Below are positions 25,320 to 33,277 of a DNA stretch of 64,000 nt, one piece after another; position 1 is the first letter of the stretch; every line of letters begins with the position of its first letter. The DNA comes from Aldehydirespirator sp965220485 (GTDB lineage Bacteria > Actinomycetota > Acidimicrobiia > Acidimicrobiales > Aldehydirespiratoraceae): assembly GCA_965220485.1 (NCBI GenBank), contig OZ244832.1, positions 4,216,001-4,280,000 of the forward strand, read 5' to 3'. Both the position numbers and the translations under genes were made by a program. Below the pieces are notes generated by a model that worked only from the letters and a program-made list of their open reading frames with translations, was not told the origin of the DNA and searched no databases.

Positions 25320-25524
25320 TGCTCATAGTGCGCCGCAACGCGACGGTCGGGCCCACGACTCGAGCTATCGGAGTCGCGCTTGCGGGTGCTGCCCCTCAAG
25401 GATCCTTCGGTTTCAACGATCTTGGGACTATGCGCGGACCCCGATGGCTTCGTCACGCCTTCCTTGGTGGGCTTGAGCGGCGCTGCGGGGACGCTAGTCG
25501 CGGGAGGTCGCCCCGGTCGCGGAG

Positions 25525-25734
25525 TCACCGGCTGCGTGGCTCGCCGGTGGTCGCACGGCAGATGTCGGAGAAGATGCCGGTGCGAGGGTCGAGGTCGCCG
25601 CACGCGACCCAGCCGCTGTCGTATTCGCCGTCAGCGAACTCAGCTTCGGTGGGGCAGCTGCTTCCTGACTGGCCGCACCGCTGCCAGATTCGCTCGTATG
25701 TTTCGGGGGCCTGCGTGGCGTGGCCATTGCACAC
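25525..25734 (-). CDS. Possible 69-residue Cys-containing protein
   Basis: A GTG-started minus frame has strong third-position GC and a sequence that looks protein-like (TYERIWQRCGQSGSSCPTEA, then GWVACGDLDPRTG). It contains five Cys. No signal peptide is seen from this start; the true N-terminus may lie further upstream in another frame. No family recognised, so confidence is low. The rest of 25320-25769 shows nothing I can support. Confidence 0.35.
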   Translation of the reverse strand: MCNGHATQAPETYERIWQRCGQSGSSCPTEAEFADGEYDSGWVACGDLDPRTGIFSDICRATTGEPRSR

Positions 25735-25769
25735 TTGCGATCGGGCTCACTCCTGCAGCAGGCTGGGAT

Positions 25770-27245
25770 TCAGTCGAAGAGGCCTTCGGGCAGGGTCTTG
25801 TGGGGGTTCATAATTCCTTGGGGGTCGAAGGCGGCCTTGATTGCTTGCATCAGCGCCCACTCGACAGGCGGCTTCTGGGGCCTGACTCGGTCCAGCAGGA
25901 GCTGGCCGATGCCGTGCTCGGCGCTGAGGGTGCCGCCGAAGGCGAACGTGGCCTCGTCGATGCGCTCCTGCAGCTCGTCGCGCACGGCCAGGAAGGACTC
26001 GACATGGTCGTCGCTGGTGGGCAGCACGTACATGTGGAGGTTGCCGTCACCGACATGGCCGAACCCGTAGGACAGTACGCCCGGGGCGAGCTCGGCCGCG
26101 ATCCGGCGGACCTCGTCGTGGTAGGTGCCGAAGCGGTCGATGGGCACGGCGGTGTCGAGCTTGACGCCGTGCTCGTGCTGTGACCACAGGAACATGGGCG
26201 ACAACTCGTCCCGGATGGCCCAAAGCCGTGATTCCTGCTCGTCGGTGACAGCCACGACCGCGTCGGTGATCCACCCTTGCTCTGACGCCTCGGCCAGGAA
26301 CGCGCCGAGCCGCTCGGAGACCGGCTCGCCGGAGGCCAGCCGCACCAGCACGTAGAACTCCGCGCTGGCAGCCAAGGGTCGGGTGAGGCCGAACTTCGCG
26401 CACACCCGCGCCAGACCCATGTCGGGGATCAGCTCGAACGCGGTCACATCGCCGCCGCAGCGGAACGTGGCCAGTTCCAGCAGGGGCATGAGACGGTCGA
26501 GGCCACTGATCGCAGCCAGGGCGCTCTGGGTGTGCGGCGTGGCCGCATGCAGCCGCAGCACGGCCCGGGTCACTACACCGAGGGTGCCCTCGGCACCGAT
26601 GAAGAGCTGCTTGAGGTCGTAACCCGACGAATCCTTGCGCAGCGCCCGCAGCCCGTCCCAGACCCGCCCGTCGGCCAGCACCGCTTCAAGGCCGAGCACG
26701 TTGTCGCGCATGTTGCCGTAGCGCAGAACGTTGTTGCCGCCCGCGTCGGTGGAGATGGCGCCGCCGACCGTGGCCGTGCCCCTCGCTCCCCAGTCCGGCG
26801 CGAACAGGCGGTTTGCCGCGGTCGCGGCCTGCTGCACGGCCTCGATAGTGGCACCGGACTCGGCGGTGACCGTCCAGCGGTCGGGGTCGACCGACACGAT
26901 CCGGCTCATTTGGCTCATCGACAGCACGATCGACGGCCGTTGGCCGCTCCGGCTGTCGCGGGCCTCGCCGGTGGTCGGGAGGGCCGAGGCGCCGGAGTCG
27001 CGGGCCGCGGCGGGCACCGCGCCCCCGGACATTCCCGTGTTGCCGCCCTGGGGCACGATGGCGACCCCGGCCGACACGCACGCCCGCACCACGAGGACGG
27101 TCTCGTCGACCGAGGCCGGGCGGACAACGGCCAGGGCCTCTCCGGTGAATAGGCCCCGCTGGCCGGTCAGATACGGCGCGGCGTCCGGCCCGGTGAGCAC
27201 TCCGGCCGGGCCGAGATCGGAGCGGAGGCCAGCCACGAACGTCAT
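25770..27245 (-). CDS. FAD-binding 2-hydroxyacid oxidase/dehydrogenase (GlcD/D-lactate dehydrogenase type)
   Basis: The 491-residue protein has the FAD-binding PCMH segment (VPQGGNTGMSGGAVP, then a second FAD contact region with GTVGGAISTDAGGNN) and the C-terminal FAD-linked oxidase domain with HVGDGNLHMYV and LSAEHGIG. This layout is that of GlcD and D-2-hydroxyacid dehydrogenases, which oxidise a D-2-hydroxyacid to the 2-ketoacid. Some extra Ala/Gly/Arg-rich sequence follows GAVP (about residues 83-105). It is divergent from the peroxiredoxin gene at 27350. Confidence 0.88.
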   Translation of the reverse strand: MTFVAGLRSDLGPAGVLTGPDAAPYLTGQRGLFTGEALAVVRPASVDETVLVVRACVSAGVAIVPQGGNTGMSGGAVPAAARDSGASALPTTGEARDSRSGQRPSIVLSMSQMSRIVSVDPDRWTVTAESGATIEAVQQAATAANRLFAPDWGARGTATVGGAISTDAGGNNVLRYGNMRDNVLGLEAVLADGRVWDGLRALRKDSSGYDLKQLFIGAEGTLGVVTRAVLRLHAATPHTQSALAAISGLDRLMPLLELATFRCGGDVTAFELIPDMGLARVCAKFGLTRPLAASAEFYVLVRLASGEPVSERLGAFLAEASEQGWITDAVVAVTDEQESRLWAIRDELSPMFLWSQHEHGVKLDTAVPIDRFGTYHDEVRRIAAELAPGVLSYGFGHVGDGNLHMYVLPTSDDHVESFLAVRDELQERIDEATFAFGGTLSAEHGIGQLLLDRVRPQKPPVEWALMQAIKAAFDPQGIMNPHKTLPEGLFD

Positions 27246-27349
27246 CGGCGGGCCACCCTAATCCCGGGCTGGCTCGCCCCCGGCTCGTAATAAAGCGGGC
27301 ACGGGTGCCGAGTCGCGGCTGCGTCGGCGGCTCCGATAGCTTCTCGGCC

Positions 27350-27820
27350 ATGCTTGATGTGAACTCGCAGGCCCCCGACTTCGAGGCGCCCGACCAGCAC
27401 GGCAACGTCGTGCGCCTCGCCGACCTACGGGGCAGCTGGGTGGTGCTGTGGTGGTACCCCAAAGCCTCGACCGCCGGTTGAACCAAGGAGGGCAGGGGGT
27501 TCCGTGACCGAGCCCCAGAGTTCGAGGCAGCCGGCGCGGCAGTGATCGGTGCATCCTTCGACACCGTCGAAGATCAGAGGATCTTCGACGACACCGAGGG
27601 ATTCGACTATCCGCTGATCAGCGACGCAGACAAGTCGATCGGCCGCCTCTACCACGCTGAGCGCGAGCCGGGGGAGGACTACTACGAGTGGGGCGTACCC
27701 CGCCGCATCAGCTACCTGATCGACCCCGCGGGCCGGATCGCGGTGGCCTACGACCTCGCGGGCCAGGACCTTGCCAGCCACGCGGCCCAAGTCCTAACCG
27801 ACATCGCAGCCCGATCCTGA
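27350..27820 (+). CDS. BCP/AhpE-type peroxiredoxin, probable selenoprotein (in-frame UGA at codon 44)
   Basis: From the ATG at 27350 one frame runs to the stop at 27820, with a TGA at 27479-27481. Before it: NSQAPDFEAPDQHGNVVRL, then VVLWWYPKASTAG. After it: TKEGRGFRDRAPEFEAAGA, then VIGASFDTVEDQRIF, FDYPLISDADKSIGRLY and GVPRRISYLIDPAGRI. In peroxiredoxins the motif is YPKxxTxGCT, so the UGA falls exactly on the peroxidatic Cys. The sequence on both sides is intact over 156 codons and has no other Cys. Sec-containing peroxiredoxins of this family are known in bacteria. I infer selenocysteine insertion, giving a 156-residue thiol (selenol) peroxidase that reduces peroxides. A candidate hairpin lies 21-24 nt after the UGA. 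The alternative is a nonsense mutation. Confidence 0.75.
27490..27515 (+). promoter_or_regulatory. Candidate bacterial SECIS hairpin
   Basis: Downstream of the UGA the mRNA can fold GGGC...GCCC (27490-27493 with 27512-27515) around an inner stem GGUU-CCGU-GACC (27498-27509). The apical loop lies 21-24 nt after the UGA, within the usual bacterial range. The loop does not start with the G typical of known bSECIS elements, so this is a weak prediction. Confidence 0.35.
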
Positions 27821-27973
27821 CGGGGGTCGCGGCCACGAGCGGCTCATTCGCGCCGGGGCCTCGGGGTTGGGTGGTCGGGGTTCCGGTGGGGTGTCTTTGG
27901 GCGTGGTCTGGGGGTAGACTTGAAAGATATTTGAATATAGGTATATTGCAGGAAGCATCGGAAGGGGTGCGGT

Positions 27974-28327
27974 GTGGGAACCTTCAAGAGGACTGTGAGG
28001 CTCGACAGCATCGACGGCGAACGGTCTTTGGAGGTCGACGCGATGGTGGACACCGGGGCCAGCTACACGATCGTGCCCGCCAAGCTTCTGAGAGGGTTGG
28101 GGGTGGAGCCGATCGACTCGATCCGCCTCTCACTGGCCGACGGCCGCCCCGTCGATTACGACATGGGTCAAGCGGTAGCCACCGTCGACCAACGCACCGT
28201 ACCGACCCTGGTGGTCTTCGGAGAGGACGACGCCTGCCCGCTTCTGGGGGCCTACACGCTGGAGGGGCTGCGGCTTGCCGTGGATCCGGTGCACCAGCGG
28301 TTGGTCCAGGCCACGGGCTTCGCATAG
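27974..28327 (+). CDS. Small retropepsin-like aspartic protease
   Basis: GTG at 27974, after GGAAGGGG, gives 117 residues. The protein contains AMVDTGASYTIVPAKLLRGLG, the DTG motif and flap region of clan AA proteases, and a C-terminal VVFGEDDACPLLGAYTLEGL corresponding to the second conserved segment (LLGxxxLE). It is the minimal single-domain form that must dimerise. Upstream, 27915-27950 is strikingly A/T-rich (TATTTGAATATAGGTATATT) and is likely the promoter. The relation to the other retropepsin at 24831 is only distant. Confidence 0.8.
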   Translation: MGTFKRTVRLDSIDGERSLEVDAMVDTGASYTIVPAKLLRGLGVEPIDSIRLSLADGRPVDYDMGQAVATVDQRTVPTLVVFGEDDACPLLGAYTLEGLRLAVDPVHQRLVQATGFA

Positions 28328-28356
28328 CACCAGAGCCGAAGCCGATCCCACACCGG

Positions 28357-28407
28357 CGGCGTCGGATTCTCAGCGGCGTCGGTTTCTCAGCGGCGTCGGA
28401 TTCTCAG
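28357..28407 (+). repeat. Three 17-bp tandem repeats
   Basis: CGGCGTCGGATTCTCAG is repeated three times (one base change in the second). The third copy includes the stop codon of the gene ending at 28404. Confidence 0.85.
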
Positions 28408-30008
28408 CGGCGGCTGATGCGGGCCCGGGCCTCGGCGGGGGTTTCGGCCGCATCGGCGCGGGCCAGGGCTTCCTTGCGGATGAGCTTCACGGGCACGCCG
28501 ATGGCGTCGCCGGGCGGGAGCATGTCGGCGGTGTAGAGAGCGATCTGTTGGCGACCGGCCACCTTGTCGCCCTCCATGTCGAGGTTACGAGCGTTGGTGC
28601 CCTTCGGCGGGACGATGGCCCGGCCGTCGCGCCACTCCAGGTCCCACCACCACTTCTTGATCGGGTTGATCGAGCCGTTGCCCATCTTGTCGTCGAGCCG
28701 GGACAGCCACTTCCGGGTGAAGGGGAGCTTGATGGCCGTCCACAGCAGGGCCCGCTCGGCCAGCACTCCCTCGATGTTGAAGGGACAGGTCTTCATACAC
28801 CGCCCGCACGCTGAGCCGCGCAGGTTGCCGAGGCGGTACTTGGTGCACCGCTCCACGTCGGGCTTCCACATCTCGGCGCCGTTGAACATCACCTTGTCGC
28901 CGAAGGGGATGGCCGCGCACGGGCACTCCCGGGCGCACTTGGTGCACTTGGAGCAGAAGTCCTGCAGCCCGAAGTCGATGTGGCGGTCGGGCGTGGCCGG
29001 CATGTCGGTGGTGACGACGACCGACTTGAACCGGGGACCGACGAACGGGTTCAGCACCAGCTCACCGATGCGGCTCAGCTCGCCGAGACCGGCGTGCAGC
29101 ACCAGCGGGATGTGCAGCACGTCGGAGTCGCTGTTGGTGTGGCTGCGGGCGCCGTAGCCCAGCGAGCGAATGTGGGAGGCGATGATTCCGGCGATCTGTG
29201 CGCCTCGCATGTAGGCCCTCATCGACTGGGCGCCGCTCACCCAGTCGTCGCCTCTGGCTCCCTCCATGGTCTCGTAACCCTGGTCGAGCAGGATCACCAG
29301 CGCGTTGGAGTGGTAGGGCTCTATCGGGGTGCCGTCGCCTCGGTGGGAGTACCAGGCGTAGGTCGGAACCCGGCACACGCCCACCATGTCGCCGCCGAGG
29401 TGATGGGCCAGCGCCTTGAGGGCGTCGGCGTTGGCGTCCGGGTCCCGGCTGTCGGGGTCGATCTCGGGAGCCGCCTGCCCGTCTTGGTGGGGGACCATGG
29501 CGTCGATCTGGTGCACGTATGACTGGGCGTGCGGTGTCTTCCAGGCGAACACCTTCACGTCGGCGAGGAACTTGGGCCCCATGTCGCCGTTGGCCGCCCG
29601 CGGGAAGCCACCCGCCCGCACCGGCACCCGAGGCACTTCCTCCTCGATGATCAGGGTGGTGGGGGAGTCCACCCGCTTGATCCGCTCCATCGGGTAGCGG
29701 CCCCCCATGTCGGCGTCGAGGAAGTAGAGCCCGGCCTTGAGGTTGCGGGCGGCGTCGCTCGGATCGTCCGGAACCGGCGCGGTAGGGGCTGTCGCACCGC
29801 TGCGGTGGGTGTTCAGCAGGTCGAGGTACAGCCCGTACGCAGGCTCGGCGCTGCGAGGCCCCGCCCTGGCGGACTCTGCGGGACGGGGCGGAAGACGACA
29901 GTCGTTCACGCCGAGGGGAGACGAGTCCACCGCGTCCAGGCGAGGCAGACGCTCCAGCGGATACGGACCCAGGTGAACAGGCCGCTTGCGGTGCGAGAAG
30001 AGCTTCAC
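28404..30008 (-). CDS. Reductive-dehalogenase-like corrinoid/Fe-S protein
   Basis: The 534-residue protein resembles RdhA: a central region with PHAQSYVHQIDAMVPHQD and GYGARSHTNSDSDVLHIPL, then two 4Fe-4S motifs, CSKCTKCARECP (Cys352, 355, 358, 362) and CGRCMKTCPF (Cys401, 404, 408, with Cys388 as possible fourth ligand). There is no twin-arginine signal, which fits the soluble catabolic type rather than the membrane respiratory type. It probably removes halogen from an aromatic substrate using cobalamin, though related epoxyqueuosine reductase-like proteins share the folds. It follows ligAB-type genes on the same strand, suggesting a halo-aromatic degradation operon. Confidence 0.75.
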   Translation of the reverse strand: MKLFSHRKRPVHLGPYPLERLPRLDAVDSSPLGVNDCRLPPRPAESARAGPRSAEPAYGLYLDLLNTHRSGATAPTAPVPDDPSDAARNLKAGLYFLDADMGGRYPMERIKRVDSPTTLIIEEEVPRVPVRAGGFPRAANGDMGPKFLADVKVFAWKTPHAQSYVHQIDAMVPHQDGQAAPEIDPDSRDPDANADALKALAHHLGGDMVGVCRVPTYAWYSHRGDGTPIEPYHSNALVILLDQGYETMEGARGDDWVSGAQSMRAYMRGAQIAGIIASHIRSLGYGARSHTNSDSDVLHIPLVLHAGLGELSRIGELVLNPFVGPRFKSVVVTTDMPATPDRHIDFGLQDFCSKCTKCARECPCAAIPFGDKVMFNGAEMWKPDVERCTKYRLGNLRGSACGRCMKTCPFNIEGVLAERALLWTAIKLPFTRKWLSRLDDKMGNGSINPIKKWWWDLEWRDGRAIVPPKGTNARNLDMEGDKVAGRQQIALYTADMLPPGDAIGVPVKLIRKEALARADAAETPAEARARISRR

Positions 30009-30037
30009 GGCAAGCCGACCCTACGGCTCAGCGGGCA

Positions 30038-30073
30038 GGCGCGACAAGAGTTCACACCGATCTTCGGGCGGTG
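30038..30073 (+). repeat. 36-bp direct repeat, copy 1 (mate 30112-30147)
   Basis: The 36 bases starting GGCGCGACAAGAGTTC are repeated exactly at 30112-30147, period 74 bp, with a 38-bp spacer. The pair lies between the reductive dehalogenase-like gene and the ligB end. Confidence 0.9.
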
Positions 30074-30111
30074 ACGATGACGCGCAGCCGGTCGGTGCCG
30101 AGCGCTTCGGC

Positions 30112-30147
30112 GGCGCGACAAGAGTTCACACCGATCTTCGGGCGGTG
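30112..30147 (+). repeat. 36-bp direct repeat, copy 2
   Basis: Exact mate of 30038-30073. Confidence 0.9.
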
Positions 30148-30297
30148 GGCCAAGCGATTCCACTGCCTTGTCGGCGGCACCGGACGCTCTCAGACGTTCT
30201 CGAGGATCAGCAGGCCGTTGCTGGTGTTGGATGTGGGCACGTGGTGCATGCGGTACACCTCACGCACGTCGTCGCCGAGTGCGCCCCGCATCACCAG

Positions 30298-31029
30298 TCA
30301 CATCACCAACTCCACACCCTCGGCGCCGGCCTCGCGGATGTAGGTGGTGTGGTCGACCGCGGCCTGCCGGGCCGGGGCGCCGATGAGGCAGTCGATGAAG
30401 GCATCGTCGAAATCGAGGTTGACCAGCCCGGCCCTCTCGCCCTGGAGCTGATGGGACATGCCCCCGGTCCCCAGCACGGCCACTCGTTCACTGCCCCGGT
30501 ACGACTCGATGGCCCGGTGCAGGGCCTTGCCGAGCTGCCAACAGCGGTGCCCGGTGGGCGGCGGGTACTGGATCATGTTGACGCACAGCGGTATCACCCG
30601 GCACGGCCACTGCTCGGGCTGCCCGTACAGCACCGACAGCGGGACGGTGCAGCCGTGATCGACGGGCATCTCGTTGGCGATGGTGATGTCGAACTCGTCG
30701 AGGATGAGCGACTCGGCCAGGTGCCAGGCCAGCTCGGGATGTCCCGGCACGACGGGCACCTGGCGGGGTCCGTAGCCCTCATCGGCGGGCGGGAAGCTGG
30801 CGGCCACGCCCAGAGCGAACGTGGGCACCAATTGCAGCGAGAAGGCGGAGGCGTGGTCGTTGTAGACCACCACGCAAACGTCGGGGCGAGTCTCGGCCAT
30901 CCAGCGCCGGGCAGGCTCCATCTTGACGAAGTACGGTGCCCAGTAGGGCTCGGACTGCTTGCCGTGATCTATGGCCGCGCCCACTGCGGGCACGTGCGAG
31001 GTGCCGATCCCCGCGATGACCTCGGCCAT
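30298..31029 (-). CDS. ligB: LigB-type extradiol dioxygenase (class III), cut short by an internal UGA
   Basis: The protein begins MAEVIAGIGTSHVPAVGAAID, the typical start of LigB ring-cleavage dioxygenases, with Fe-ligand regions around TSHVP, DHASAF, DHGCTVPLSVL and GTGGMSHQL. The frame stops at a TGA (30298-30300), but translation in the same frame continues with LVMRGALGDDVREVYRMHH and NTSNGLLILENV to a second stop at 30190. In the family the segment reads ELVMWLVMRGAL, so the TGA replaces a Trp codon (TGG to TGA). The intact product would be 279 residues. It should open the ring of protocatechuate or a relative with the LigA subunit encoded upstream. Confidence 0.8.
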   Translation of the reverse strand: MAEVIAGIGTSHVPAVGAAIDHGKQSEPYWAPYFVKMEPARRWMAETRPDVCVVVYNDHASAFSLQLVPTFALGVAASFPPADEGYGPRQVPVVPGHPELAWHLAESLILDEFDITIANEMPVDHGCTVPLSVLYGQPEQWPCRVIPLCVNMIQYPPPTGHRCWQLGKALHRAIESYRGSERVAVLGTGGMSHQLQGERAGLVNLDFDDAFIDCLIGAPARQAAVDHTTYIREAGAEGVELVM

Positions 31030-31063
31030 CAGCGAGCTGTCCGGCTGGCGGGCGTATCAGTCA

Positions 31064-31423
31064 TCAGCGTTCGGCCCAGTCGCCCTGGGAGCGGTTGCCC
31101 TCGATGGGCCGGCCCCCGTCGATCATCATCTGGGCGAACTCCTCACCGCTCACCCCCGACATCATGCCGCCCACCTGCTGCATGGTGAGACCGTCAAAGG
31201 CAGCGAGCTTCAAGGTGTAGTAGATGTTGCCGCCGAGGCGCAACATTTGCACCCAGTCGCGCTCGAGCACGGCCCGACGCTGGTCCGCGGCGAGCGGGTA
31301 GCTGTCCAGGTAGCCCTCGGGATCGGCCCGGAAGGCATCGCGGTTGGCCTGCTCGTCGAGTTGGCCTTCTTGCGCAACGTGTGCAGCTTCATCAACGTGC
31401 GAACCCGGCCCGGCCACTCCCAC
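31064..31423 (-). CDS. ligA: LigA-like subunit of an extradiol dioxygenase, N-terminus frameshifted
   Basis: From about residue 20 the 119-residue frame is typical of LigA: QLDEQANRDAFRADPEGYLD, then RRAVLERDWVQMLRLGGNIYY, then LKLAAFDGLTMQQVGGMMSG. The first 19 residues do not look like the family. In another frame just upstream the sequence MKLHTLRKK reads like the expected start, so a single-base indel near 31370 probably separates the two. LigA caps the active site of LigB in the heterodimeric 4,5-dioxygenase. It is 34 bp upstream of ligB on the same strand. Confidence 0.7.
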   Translation of the reverse strand: MGVAGPGSHVDEAAHVAQEGQLDEQANRDAFRADPEGYLDSYPLAADQRRAVLERDWVQMLRLGGNIYYTLKLAAFDGLTMQQVGGMMSGVSGEEFAQMMIDGGRPIEGNRSQGDWAER

Positions 31424-31555
31424 GTGCGGCCCCGCCGCACCGACGGCATCGAGGACAAGTACCGCTTCGTGCGCTACGTCGAGCGCTCAGAAGGCATCTG
31501 GATCACGGGCGTCCCGCCCCAGGACATCGCCCTCATGAAGGGCCGCGAGCACTAG
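31376..31555 (+). pseudogene. Unidentified coding-like fragment on the opposite strand of the ligA start
   Basis: A plus frame ending TAG at 31553-31555 contains INVRTRPGHSHVRPRRTDG, IEDKYRFVRYVERSEGIWI and GVPPQDIALMKG, with codon use like its neighbours. It may be the tail of an aromatic-ring dioxygenase-related gene whose remainder is lost. The overlap with ligA makes the reading uncertain. Confidence 0.3.
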
Positions 31556-31577
31556 CGGCGACGAGGACGTTCGTCCC
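31541..31577 (+). repeat. 37-bp direct repeat, copy 1 (mate 31613-31649)
   Basis: The 37 bases starting GGCCGCGAGCACTAGCGG recur exactly at 31613-31649, period 72 bp, spacer 35 bp. Confidence 0.9.
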
Positions 31578-31612
31578 AAATTGAAATCAGTGGTGTTGCT
31601 GGTTGTGGTAGA

Positions 31613-31649
31613 GGCCGCGAGCACTAGCGGCGACGAGGACGTTCGTCCC
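31613..31649 (+). repeat. 37-bp direct repeat, copy 2
   Basis: Exact mate of 31541-31577, just beyond the end of the MFS transporter gene. Confidence 0.9.
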
Positions 31650-31695
31650 TGGGCTGAGGTCGAGGCGTTGGCGATCGGGTGAGCCTCCGCCACGG

Positions 31696-33222
31696 CTACG
31701 TCTCGTCGATGGTCAAGGGGCCTGTCGCTGTGGTTGCTTCCAGTTCCGGGCACCAGGGGAGCTGGCAGTCGTGGGTCCAGCTGGCGGCCGGGGAGGCGGC
31801 AGCCTCAGACTCATCGACCTGCCTTCGGGGCAGGACCGAGCTAAGCACTAGAGCGACGCCGACGGGGATGACGAGAGCGGCAAAGGCATTGCTGAAACCG
31901 GCTCCGGCACCGTCGTGAAAGGGGTTGACCGCGTCGGCGCCGCTGTTGATCACGATCGACGTGAACAACGACGACCCGAAGCTTCCGCCGATGAAGAACA
32001 TCATCGTGTTGAGGCTCAGCCCCGACGCCAGGTCGGCCGGCGCAACCACGAGCGAGACGACGGCGGCCAGCGGAGTGTTGACGAGGGCGAACCCGGCGCC
32101 GAACCCCGCGGCCAGCAGGGCGACGGTCCAGCTTGAGTTGCCCGCCCAGCTCGAGATCGCAAGTGCTGCGACGACCATGAGGACGGCGCCCAACCGGACC
32201 GGCGCGCCCGCTCCGATCTTGTCCACGATCCGCCCGGCAACCACCCCGACCGTGGCGGTGGCCAACGCGGCTGGGATCAGGGCTATGCCGATGTCGAGCG
32301 ATGACATGGCATTGAGCGAGCTGAACAGGAACGGGTAGCCGATCTGGGCGGCCAGGTTGGCGAACGTGATCACGAACCCCAGCAGTGTCAGCAGCACGTA
32401 GTTCCGGTTGGCGAGCAGGGTTCGGGGTATGAACGGGCTGGTGCCGCGCCGCTGGTGCGCTGTGAAAGTTGCCAGGGCAGCGGCGGCGACGGCTCCGCCC
32501 GCCAGGCCCTGGCCGTCGGTCCAGCCGGCCAGGGAGCCCCTGGTCACCAGGAACAGCAGGCCGGCAACCCCGATGCCGAACAACGCGCCGCCGCCCAGGT
32601 CGAGCGGTTCGTCGGTGCGGGTCTCGTCGTGATGCAGGTAGCGGAAGCCCAGGGGCAGAGTGACGATCCCGAGGGCGCTGACGGCGAAGAGGTAGCGCCA
32701 GTCGGCGATCTCCGAGACAATGCCGGCACCGAGAGGTCCGGCCGCGGCGGCCACGCCCATGGTGGCGCTGACCACACCGAGCACCGCCCCTCGCCGGTTC
32801 TCGGGAAAGGCTCTGCTGGCGAGCGTCATACCCAATCCAGGGACGGCCGCGCCCCCGATGGCCTGTACCGTTCTAGCCGCCAGCAGCGTGCCGAGTCCCG
32901 TGGCAACCGCCGAGAGGGCTGACCCGATGGCGAACACGGTGACCCCGCCTAGGAACAATCGGCGGGCGCCGTAGCGGTTGGCCAGGCGCCCGTAGAACGG
33001 GATGGCTACGCCGTAGGTCAACAGGAACCCGCTGAGGACCCACGCCATGTCCTCCTCGGCGATGGCGAGGTCGGAACCGATCTCCGGTAGCACCACCGCG
33101 ACCGCTGATCCGTTGACGACGCCGAAGAACAGCGCCACGCACACCACCACCAGGACACCGGGATGGCCCTCGGGCTCGGTCGCGGTCTCGTGGTCGATCA
33201 TGGCCTGATTCATGGTCTCCAA
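31696..33222 (-). CDS. MFS drug/solute exporter of the DHA2 (14-helix) type
   Basis: The 508-residue protein is hydrophobic throughout with about 14 segments. The first, LVVVCVALFFGVVNGSAVAVVL, is followed by MAWVLSGFLLTYGVAIPFYG, then GRLANRYGARRLFLGG (the MFS loop 2-3 motif), and RTVQAIGGAAVPGLGMTL (motif C-like). The arrangement is that of EmrB/QacA proton-driven exporters. It is on the same strand as and 55 bp after an isochorismatase-type hydrolase gene, and both are probably under the divergent MarR-family regulator at 33981; that pairing suggests export or resistance to a compound sensed by MarR. Confidence 0.88.
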   Translation of the reverse strand: METMNQAMIDHETATEPEGHPGVLVVVCVALFFGVVNGSAVAVVLPEIGSDLAIAEEDMAWVLSGFLLTYGVAIPFYGRLANRYGARRLFLGGVTVFAIGSALSAVATGLGTLLAARTVQAIGGAAVPGLGMTLASRAFPENRRGAVLGVVSATMGVAAAAGPLGAGIVSEIADWRYLFAVSALGIVTLPLGFRYLHHDETRTDEPLDLGGGALFGIGVAGLLFLVTRGSLAGWTDGQGLAGGAVAAAALATFTAHQRRGTSPFIPRTLLANRNYVLLTLLGFVITFANLAAQIGYPFLFSSLNAMSSLDIGIALIPAALATATVGVVAGRIVDKIGAGAPVRLGAVLMVVAALAISSWAGNSSWTVALLAAGFGAGFALVNTPLAAVVSLVVAPADLASGLSLNTMMFFIGGSFGSSLFTSIVINSGADAVNPFHDGAGAGFSNAFAALVIPVGVALVLSSVLPRRQVDESEAAASPAASWTHDCQLPWCPELEATTATGPLTIDET

Positions 33223-33277
33223 CCGCTCATGCCCAGCGCTGCGACCGTGAGCGGCCAGCGCTCGGCCGACGGTTGTC

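Noticed and set aside
27350..31029. Genome-wide recoding of UGA to Trp or another amino acid
   Set aside because: Many intact genes in the window end in TGA (for example those at 2373-6277 and 9373), so UGA is normally a stop.
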